Source of the DNA: Nautilus pompilius
Lineage: Eukaryota > Mollusca > Cephalopoda > Nautilida > Nautilidae
NCBI GenBank assembly: GCA_018389105.1
Contig: JACATO010002189.1
Span: 583,001-647,000 of the forward strand
Reading direction: 5' to 3'
DNA: 64,000 nucleotides
Position 1 is the first letter of the stretch; each line of letters starts with the position of its first letter. The position numbers were made by a program, and so were the translations under genes. Positions 56,621 through 64,000 of this stretch are shown in pieces. The notes beneath the pieces are model-generated. The model was not told the origin of the DNA. It searched no databases and was given only the letters and a program-made list of their open reading frames with translations.

Positions 56621-57862
56621 GCTCCGGTGATAAGGCGAGTTAGGGTCGGTGGTCGAGGTGCGCCTGCTAAGAGTTACCCGCGGATCTCCCATCCCACGTA
56701 CCCGGAAAAACCTTACTGAGAACTCTGTTTCTTTTTGTAAGTCCGAGGAAATCCGCGCGGCCGGGCTGCTGAGGAGGAACGAGAAGAAACGATGCTACCA
56801 GGGTGGTAGGTTCACCCAAATTCAACCATGACAGCTCAGATACGTTTTTAATATCTACATGATCCCCCTTATAAATAATCGATTGTTCTTTTTTTACATA
56901 TACACTCTACATGCAGTTTAACTGGTCAGTATACACCACAAGATAGAGACGAGCTCGCCATAATTATCGGCAGTTTTAGGACGTGTGTCCGCTCTCCGAT
57001 AGAAAGGGACGACGTTGAGCTTCTTACATGAGAAACAGTAACACGGGAGATAACCTTTACCAGAACTTCTGTAACGACCTTCGATTTTTCGCTAATGTTC
57101 TCCACATATTTCTCCGCAACATCGCCTTGGCTACAGCATCTCAAGGTGGGGGGGGGAGGTCTACATGAAAGAAAAACTATTATTGTTATTATATTTCTAA
57201 ACACAAGATAAACTTCTTTCAATGCGGGTTATTCGCACAACATAGCAGCATTGTAGCACACAGCCCTAAGATAGATTTGTAGAAATTTTCCCACTGTTTA
57301 TCGCATAGAATTACGGAATTAGCTTCGCGTGGACGGCTATAATGGCAATCCTTCCTTACAGCACCATTCAAGGGGAGGCAGTAAGGGAGATGAATCGAAC
57401 AAACCCTGAAAAACAGCTAAAGCTGTGGCTTAAGGCTGCGTCTGCCCCGATGGCGATCAGAGATGCGACTGCTGGTCCGAGATTCACTGTACCATGTAGG
57501 CTCGCTTGCCCTTTTATAGAGTGTCTGAACAGTTTCCAAAATTGGCCTTTCCCCAACTCGGAAAGACAGAACTACACATATACACACATAGAGTTGGTTC
57601 TTTATATTTTGAATGATACATTTATTGAGATTTTACAAATCTTTCATGGACGCTAGAGGGCGTGACCAAGGTATATAAACACATCTCTTCGCAGTCACGT
57701 GCAGCACGTCTTTCTGCCGCTCGTGGTGTTCTAACTTTGCGAAGGTGTCCCCTTAACCCTATTTAAGAAGAGTAAACAAAGGTTTTTTGGTTGTTGTTGT
57801 TGTTGTTGACGCGCTATTGGTCTAAGCGCCTTCAGGGGGTAAGCTGTAAGGACGGACGGGTC

Positions 57863-58203
57863 TTACCGCTGCCTGGGCTCGGCCTTCCGGTTGTGCGGCC
57901 GGAACAAATGCCCCACGTTGTGGCGGAGACCTCTGCAGTCCCTCTTCAGCGCGGCAGCGTCCAGAAGAACGATCCCCAACACCACGCTGACCAGGACTGC
58001 CGTGGCCACGTAGCCGAGGCCGCGCGCCGACGGCCGATCGTCCGGGGCGCTGGCCTTCCTCCGCCTCGCCGAGGACGTGTTTGATTTCCGTACTCGGATG
58101 TCGCGGACGATCGTCTCGATCTCGGTCGGGCGGGAAGACGTCGCCGTCGATTTCTCCGTGTTCGGGTCGCAGGAGCAGGCGCACGTCCAGGAAGTGTTGG
58201 GTC
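57863..58203 (-). CDS. Gene C last exon: CACSC motif, juxtamembrane motif, TM helix, tail
   Basis: The acceptor is CTGCTCTACTTTTAG (AG at 58205-58204), phase 1, and the stop lies at 57863-57865. It encodes PNTSWTCACSCDPNTEK, a Thr/Ser segment, VRDIRVRKSNTSSA, the motif RRRKASAPDDRPSARGLGY, a helix VATAVLVSVVLGIVLLDA, and a tail ALKRDCRGLRHNVGHLFRP continuing with basic residues. It aligns residue for residue with genes A and B from the Cys-x-Cys motif through the helix. Confidence 0.88.
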
Positions 58204-61200
58204 CTAAAAGTAGAGCAGACCATTGTGACGTACGTCCGCCAAGACGGGCTTTACGTGCGTGTGGCATTCGTTAAATCTGAAGTAAAGATAACTTTTCCGT
58301 TTTGTTTACATAGGTTCCCGCACAGTTTTCCTATCAGAGAAATGTGCTTACATATCGTAGTAAAATATAACCCATATTTTATATACGATCAACAAAACAA
58401 CATGGAGATATACAAACCTGCATGATTAATCACGGTCGCCCTGGCCGCTGCACGAAGTGTCATGTGATCTTCCGGTTGTTTGCCAACAAAAGGCTTGAGT
58501 CATGTGAAAGTTCTGCCTCTCAATGGAGTGTGTCCATAACATTTACACCGCTATCGGGTGTTTTTATATTTCCATAACATTGGTCAGGTGGGGTATAAAA
58601 CCTGTCACAAATGTTCGCATAATGGGATTAGCGAGCATTGAGGACATGGCGGTTCGACAACGGTTTACCGATGAGCTGTCACAGATAGCCGTAGTTAGGC
58701 TACGTACCGGAAGCAGACAGAGAAATGTTGCCTCTGAACATGTGTAAGACAGGGTGCTGTCAGCCGACAAGGGAGAGGTACAGAGAAAGACCGGAAAATT
58801 TGACAGGGAAAGCCACAGCACTGCCGACCACGTGACAGTCTAGTGTAACCGCACCGAGTCGGCAGGTTCTTGCGACCTGCATTCCCGGCTAAACTGTACA
58901 AAGCCGGAGCTTCCCAGCCCAGCGCAGGACGAGATTAGATTGGGCTAGAACTCATTTGCGCTGAACCGTGGTCGACTGGAGCCAGGTTTTCTTCTCTGAT
59001 ACGCGTAATTCACTTTACTGATGGCCGGTTACATGTTTGACGGGAACCAAATAACGGCAATGCTGACCGTATAGTGTTCGCGAGACTTTTAGAGATGGCG
59101 GTGTTCTAGTCTCGGGCTGTCTGTCACGTGATCACAAAGGCGCGCATCGTGCAAGAATAGTCGTAAACCACCTTCAAGTGGGAAAATATCCAACGCCTTC
59201 AATGGTTTGCTTGTTTCCCAGATCTAATTCCCGTAGAACATATCTTTGTTGAGCTTTCTGCGCATGCGCACACTAGACACCGACCACGTGCTCCTGGGAC
59301 CATTCGGGAACTGCATCGTCAAGCCCTGAGGGAAGCTGCCACAAGACTGAGTTTGATGAACAGGATGCATCGCAGGTGCAGCACTGAAGTGTAAGCCAAA
59401 GGTGGCCGTACACGCTACCAGTGCTGTGACTTTAGAATGTCTGGGTATTGACTGTTCAGTACCATTATGATGCCACTAAGTGCATCAAACGATGTCCAGA
59501 TATTGCGCAAAATGATTAATTTTAAGCGTCAAAATTATGGTTAATTTTCAAGTGGGTGCAAATATTCTATCCCCAATACATTCATGCAATTCATATCACA
59601 ATATACAGGGTGTTTCAAAAGTCTGTCACATTTTAAGAACTCTTATATCATGAACTACAAACGGTAGCATGATTGAACTGGTACTATTTAAAAGCTAAAA
59701 GTGTCAAGTTTTCTTCTGTTAATTTAATTTTAATTTAATTTAATGTTCCATTTTGAATTGGCATGCAAAATTTAAGGAGGAGGGGGTGTTTGTGCCCGGC
59801 AAAGAGAACAGGACGCCTCTCAACTTCAGATGATACGGTTGAACAAGTTCGGCAAGCCTTCCAGCGCAGCCCCCAGAAATCAGTCAGAATAGCCAGTCGA
59901 GAACTTCAGCTCCCATCAACAACTTAAGGAGACGCAAGAATTGGATTATCGTTTGGATGCGTGTCGTGTAGCCCGCGGCGCTCACATTGAACACCTGTAA
60001 AAACCTGTATAGAAACTTGTAAATATTAGCTTTCAGGTAATATAAATTGTGTATTGATATCCTCAATAGTTATTACGATATACAGTGTCGTAATGTGACA
60101 TAGACTTTTGAAACACCCTGTATAATACGTTGTTTTGATCAGTGTGTAATCAAAATCTCAGTATGCAATAAAACTAAAACATTATGTATGCAGATCGCCA
60201 TAAGCAAGCGAGACTTTGACCAATAGACGTTCTCGATAGAATTTTGGGATACAGCAGAGGGAAGATTGTCCGATGAAAGTCGGTTTCTCCTGCGCTGTTA
60301 ATGTTCGAACGAGAGCTTGGCGACGCAGGGGAGACGTATAAACAAGGAAACTGCTGGGGCTGTTTTTACGGTGGTAAATCCTTCGTGGTCTGAACATGAG
60401 CATCTTATGACTGAAGCTACATGTTAATACTGTGTCTGAAGGACGGACCTAAGGGGGCTGTTCCTTATTTTGACGTACAATCCAGACCTCGCAGTGCGGC
60501 TGCAGCGATGCAGTTTTTCCATGGTACGGTGATTAACTCCCTTGATTAGCTCACCATAAGCCCGGATTAAAACCCGGTAAATCACCTTTGGGGTCAAATC
60601 GACTGCATTATGAAGAACTCTCTGCTCCTATTCGGAGTATTAATGAACTGGCGCAGTTTTTGCACGAGATGTGAGGAAATCATCCATAAAAAGGGAGTTT
60701 AAGCTCAATATTGACATCACGATCAAGCTTCTCTGATATCAGAAAGAAACAATGTTATTACAATAATCACGGATACGAGGTTAGGGATAATAAACGAATT
60801 AGCAGCATCGATGACAAAACTGGAAATCAAATGTTTAGTAATGACAATGGTAATGAAGGAAAGAGAAAAAAATTACGAGCTGTGCTGTAGAAACACAAAA
60901 CAAAGAATACCAACGACAGTAATTAATGTACATGCTAAAAAGTCCCTAATTACGGTCGAATACAAGTTTTGATCTTATCAGCAGGTAGTTCCCCTTTCAA
61001 GTTGCTTTTATCAGGTCTTTCTCTGAAACTAACCTTCTTCACACATTATTATCGAATGTGTATCCACTTTGCCACTCCACACACCTGTAAGCAGGTGTAG
61101 CATCTGCAAAAGCGAGTCATAAAACTTGGTTGGCCTCTAGCATTACCTCTACAACTATTCCTTTTCTTCCCATTTAAGATCGGTCATTGAAATTACACCC

Positions 61201-62502
61201 CAAGAATAATCATCGACATAACGGACATTTCCAAATATACAGAACCAAAATTAACAATATAAGGTGTTCGTAAAAGAACTAACATAAGAAAACTTTCTCC
61301 CTCTTTTGGAAGTGGGAGATGAAGTATTCACACAACGGATCCAGGAACCAACACATATTACTTTAATCAAAGAACAAATCTGAATTATTTTAACTTATTG
61401 TCGGCGCGGTGAGGATTGCAGTAAACCAAATACCTGTTGGCAAAGTTGTCTCAGGATTTTCGCTTTCGTTGAAGCAGGGACTTAATGGCGCTGTAGCATC
61501 ACCTGTAAAGGCCGGTTCTTCTTTGACAACTTTAGCTGCAAAAGTAAACAATAGTTTCGAGTCCAGAGACAAGACGAAGTCGGTATAGTGTTTTTAGGTG
61601 TTTATCTTTAGATTTCAGTAATAGATTTTTAATTTAGCCCATATTAAAGACAAATTGGACGGCAAAAGAGTAACGAAAACCATTAACGAAAGTGACAGCA
61701 GGAAAACCATCAAACGTTTTAAACGTATTTTAGGAATAAAATCTACAGACATTTCCAATTTCTCTCCGGTGTAATAAACATCCGATCATAGAAGTCGATG
61801 CACTAAAGCAAAGAAAATATAGTTCTTCATCTATGTTTCAGACATTAAATAAGAAACGTAATTAGTTATGTTAATTAGCAAAGATATCCAATAGAATATA
61901 ATAATCTAGTTCTGCCTACTGAGGTATACTCACAGATTGGAGTGGAAAGGGTCTAAAACTGGAATATGTTACGTGTATTTCCTCAATCGCAGCCGTCATA
62001 TCCTCATAATGAAGGCTACACGCCAGTAACCTCTGACCTGGTCTATTTTTTAAAAAAAGGATTATAATTTCCGACTAAATACTATCTCTGACAAATGAGG
62101 TTGGGGCCGTCTTTAACATCACGGTCCGAAATAATCCAGATTGCAGCTTCTTCTTTCTTTTTTGTTTTTTTTAAGTGAACAAAAGAAATCTCGGTTTTCG
62201 AAACCAGTACAGAGACAAGTTCGAGTGTGACTTACACCTCATACACAGCAGCCAGGTGGCGCTGACGTTGGAACACGGAGAAAGAACTTTGGTTTCTATT
62301 TCCGCGCGTCTGTCGATCTCCGCCATGTGAATACCACACTGCTCGCTGGAGAAGTTATACTGATAAGCGTGGCAAATCTGCTCTTCCATCATGGCATGCT
62401 GGCAAATCAACTGGCAACCGCTCATGTTAACCTTTTCTTCAAAGGTCAGTCTCCCGCCCGGGTCCATGCACGTGTTTATGCTGCTTCTCTTAATGCAGCT
62501 CC
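57863..62502 (-). CDS. Receptor gene C: PAN, linker, TM protein (3' part, 3 exons)
   Basis: Exons 62502-62236, 61535-61434 and 58203-57863, all with phase-1 boundaries and an open frame of 235 complete residues to the stop at 57863-57865. Predicted order: 8-cysteine PAN/apple-like domain, acidic linker, CACSC motif, basic juxtamembrane motif, TM helix and a basic tail. By analogy with A and B, a signal peptide and perhaps a CTLD should precede the PAN exon. I did not find them in 62503-64000, so they lie beyond the window or the gene lacks them. Its introns carry two dead Tc1 copies and a deleted transposon. Codons are GC-rich, as in gene B and unlike gene A. Confidence 0.78.
58600..59400 (+). 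pseudogene. Degraded Tc1-like transposase (copy 1 in gene C intron)
   Basis: Order on +: a possible N-terminus MAVRQRFTDELSQIAVVRLR, then WARTHLR..TVVDWSQVFFSD with the first catalytic Asp. It ends with LQWFACFPDLIPVEHIFVEL (Asp-Leu...Glu, third acidic residue) and MNRMHRRCSTEV. Stops and shifts separate the pieces. It lies antisense within gene C's intron. Confidence 0.75.
59606..60120 (+). mobile_element. Internally deleted TA-flanked transposon
   Basis: 515 bp between TA sites. The ends are CAGGGTGTTTCAAAAGTCTG and (reverse complement) CAGGGTGTTTCAAAAGTCTA, extending about 30 bp. The interior encodes an N-terminal helix-turn-helix-like piece (VRQAFQRSPQKSVRIASREL) joined, with its middle deleted, to a C-terminal ELDYRLDACRVARGAHIEHL and stop. 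Both ends of the original transposase survive, so this is a deletion derivative. The family is Tc1/mariner-like; I recall similar proteins from arthropods. Confidence 0.8.
60190..60700 (+). pseudogene. Degraded Tc1-like transposase (copy 2 in gene C intron)
   Basis: Pieces on + are FWDTAEGRLSDESRFLLRC (first Asp), NVRTRAWRRRGDV, and SPD.NPVNHLWGQID, where the usual third catalytic Glu is Asn and a stop interrupts. It is clearly non-functional, and no terminal repeats were recognised. Confidence 0.72.
60701..61433 (-). other. Gene C intron, right part
   Basis: Non-coding sequence between the dead Tc1 copy and the linker exon. Nothing was recognised. Confidence 0.55.
61434..61535 (-). CDS. Gene C linker exon
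   Basis: 102 nt, phase 1 at both ends, acceptor TTTACTTTTGCAG (AG at 61537-61536), donor GTATTT (61433). It encodes KVVKEEPAFTGDATAPLSPC and FNESENPETTLPT. It is hydrophilic, with one cysteine and an N-E-S sequon. Confidence 0.68.
61536..62235 (-). other. Gene C intron between the PAN and linker exons
   Basis: 700 bp, phase 1. No feature was recognised. Confidence 0.65.
62236..62502 (-). CDS. Gene C PAN/apple-like exon
   Basis: 267 nt, phase 1 at both ends. The acceptor is ATATATAACCAG (AG at 62504-62503) and the donor a perfect GTAAGT (62235-62230). It encodes LTFEEKVNMSGCQLICQHAM, ICHAYQYNFSSEQCGIHMAE and SPCSNVSATWLLCMR. Eight cysteines are spaced like those of gene B exon 4, including C-x3-C and C-x11-C. 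NFS and NVS sequons are present. Confidence 0.8.
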
Positions 62503-64000
62503 CTGGTTATATATAATACATCAATAAAATTATAACGTGGAAAAAATCAATATAAAACAATGCGAGCCTAGAATGGTCCGACATTATATATACACGAGTT
62601 GATTACTACTCTCAGAATCTATAAAAATAAGGCATAAGGATTTCGCTAGTGGGTGATGTATGGAAATTGAAAACGAAAAGGTTCCTCTTGGAGAAACTTA
62701 ACGATTTGAAAGTGACAAGTTTCAATTCCACTATTTAGATTCAGTTTAATATGGATTACGCGTCTTTGGCACCGCGTTGGTGATAAATGATTACAGAGAA
62801 ATCAATAATTTTCGACATTCTTTAGTGATAAATACTGTGATAAAATGCAATCAAGTGGTCGCAGCTGATTGTTGCATCTTCTTTTACTGTTGGTTCCCGT
62901 TAATTGTATGCAGGTCCTTGGCATAATAATAATTCGAGCAGGATAGATTTTCGAAACTGCAGCTCATGCTGCGTAAACTTGAAGCATGAAGACTGTCAGA
63001 TTGTCGGTTGTGAACCCGTTTAGATTTTCCCACAGAATTTGCAATTGTTTCGTTAGTTGCCGCTGCGAAACTAGCCTTGGTCTTTGTCTGTATCTTGCCT
63101 TCCAAAGATGCTTCCATTCCGCAATATTACAAGCTGCAGCGGTTCCGGATGACCGACGTGTTTGAAGATATGGTCATTACGTAGATCTAATTCAGGCAGA
63201 GAAGTGTACTCTGAAGGATGGATATGTAACCGACGAAATTTACTGCCCGTCAATGATTCCAAAATCCGTTTCAACTTTACAGAAAATACTCGCTTACACC
63301 ATTGCCTCGTGGACACCGTGCTGTGAGTCCAGAGAATGTACACTGATGAAGTTTTATACTTCCCAAATCAAATCGAATCCAATCACTATTTGCAGAAGTG
63401 AATGTTTTAGATCGATGTTTTAACCATATTCACACATTATTTGGGAAAAGTGTTTGCAGTATGAAACGTTTCTTGTATCACTTGACATTCTGAAAATCTG
63501 CATCTGACTCGAGATCATTCGATCCACGTAGCGACGAAGAGATGCGTTTGATATTCTATCATGATTTTATGTGTCCGCGCGATTCGCAAGAGCGCCCGGT
63601 CCATTGCTGGGTCTTTGTTGCATAACAACCTAAGACGTCGTTTCTCTAAATAGTTTAGCTCCCGTCCCACAACAGAGAAGGGACTCACTCACACCCTTAA
63701 CTCCCTCTTGTGACCTATTTCCCACTTTCAAACAGAATGACAAACAGTATAAATGTACAAATTATGTTTGCTGATAAGCCGAATAAATACATAAAATATC
63801 AAATACAAATGTATTTTTTTTTTTAAAAAAGGAAACAAACAAATTGCAGGATTTTAGAAACGCAGGCCCGAGGTTCCATATTTGTTGGAGACGATCATTT
63901 TAAGATTCTCCGGGGATCCCCGAGACGGCTGAGCTCGACAGAGGCGGGTCACAATCACACTGGATGCTAATTCAACAGGAAACGGAGGGAGAACATGTCT
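62503..64000 (-). other. Upstream part of gene C, no exon identified
   Basis: Minus-strand frames at 62884-63117 and 63071-63343 overlap in different frames. The latter has LPELDLRNDHIFKHVGHPEP, faintly leucine-rich, but no domain or splice structure supports it. CTLD or signal-peptide exons were sought and not found. Confidence 0.45.

Larger units (their letters stand above)
54490..57862. other. Convergent 3' intergenic region between genes B and C
   Basis: It contains the gene B poly(A) signal, the 83-bp tandem repeat, a TA-flanked MITE and a GA repeat. On + there is TTTATT at 57621-57626 (AATAAA on -), a possible poly(A) signal for gene C about 240 bp past its stop. An imperfect palindrome (ACGTGGACCTCG / CGAGGCTCCACGT) lies at about 54800-54836. 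No gene was recognised. Confidence 0.6.

Noticed and set aside
57791-58425. Several overlapping frames on both strands
   Set aside because: GC-rich shadows of gene C's last exon; only the 57863-58203 frame shows the family motif and TM helix.
63071-63343. Minus-strand frame with leucine-rich-repeat-like LPELDLRNDHI
   Set aside because: Only one unit, no flanking cysteine caps, no splice continuity with gene C.
1-64000. CRISPR arrays, bacterial operons, rRNA or tRNA genes
   Set aside because: None seen; T-loop-like GTTCGA matches lacked cloverleaf context, and the tandem repeats are minisatellites without spacers.

Overview
The window is eukaryotic genomic DNA: genes are split by GT-AG introns, there are long AT-rich non-coding stretches, microsatellites, and many cut-and-paste DNA transposons (Tc1, mariner, pogo/Tigger/Jerky, hAT). 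The organism is most likely a lophotrochozoan animal, probably a mollusc. That is an inference from the receptor family described below, whose C-terminal module I recall from molluscan gene models; no sequence here proves the phylum. No bacterial gene organisation, CRISPR array, rRNA or tRNA was found. The left part (to about 30 kb) is AT-rich. The right part (from about 35 kb) is richer in G+C and CpG.

Layout. Positions 1-1860 hold the last coding exon and 3' UTR of ALDH18A1 (delta-1-pyrroline-5-carboxylate synthase), on +. Positions 1861-14700 are intergenic. They carry a degraded but structurally complete Tc1 element (6873-8436), a possible pogo-like element (9412-10926) and an internally deleted Tigger-like element (11729-13113). 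Positions 15027-27381 hold receptor gene A on -, whose introns contain a Jerky-like remnant, an N-terminally truncated hAT element (19848-21889) and a dead mariner (23899-24988). A second hAT element with a perfect 8-bp target duplication (27802-32439) sits 420 bp upstream of gene A's start codon and itself holds a nested TA-flanked MITE. Positions 32440-45785 have no gene I can recognise. They hold a solo hAT end, a CpG-rich patch, microsatellites, a heat-shock-element-like array and a dead Tc1 copy. Positions 45786-54489 hold receptor gene B on +. Positions 54490-57862 are a convergent 3' intergenic region with an 83-bp tandem repeat and a MITE. Positions 57863-62502 hold the 3' part of receptor gene C on -, with two dead Tc1-like copies and an internally deleted transposon in its introns. 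Positions 62503-64000 contain nothing assignable, but should hold upstream introns or exons of gene C.

The main result is that genes A, B and C form one family of predicted type I membrane proteins that is mostly invisible as single ORFs. I assembled them from short exons with matching splice phases. A reads signal peptide, C-type lectin-like domain (CTLD), linker, N-glycosylation-repeat stalk, Cys-x-Cys element, basic juxtamembrane motif, transmembrane helix and short tail (373 aa). B reads signal peptide, CTLD, 8-cysteine PAN/apple-like domain, Thr/Ser stalk, and the same C-terminal module (422 aa). C has the same PAN-like domain, linker and C-terminal module, and its N-terminal part was not found. 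The CTLD is split the same way in A and B (phase 1, phase 2, then a second exon of exactly 206 nt). The later exons I assigned are bounded by phase-1 introns, the arrangement expected for exon shuffling. The shared C-terminal module (R-R-K/R-x-x-S-A-x-D-D/E-R-P-x-A-K/R-x-x-G-Y, then the helix and a basic tail without ITIM or ITAM motifs) is the least described and most interesting part. Gene B also has a plausible alternative terminal exon that would give a secreted form.
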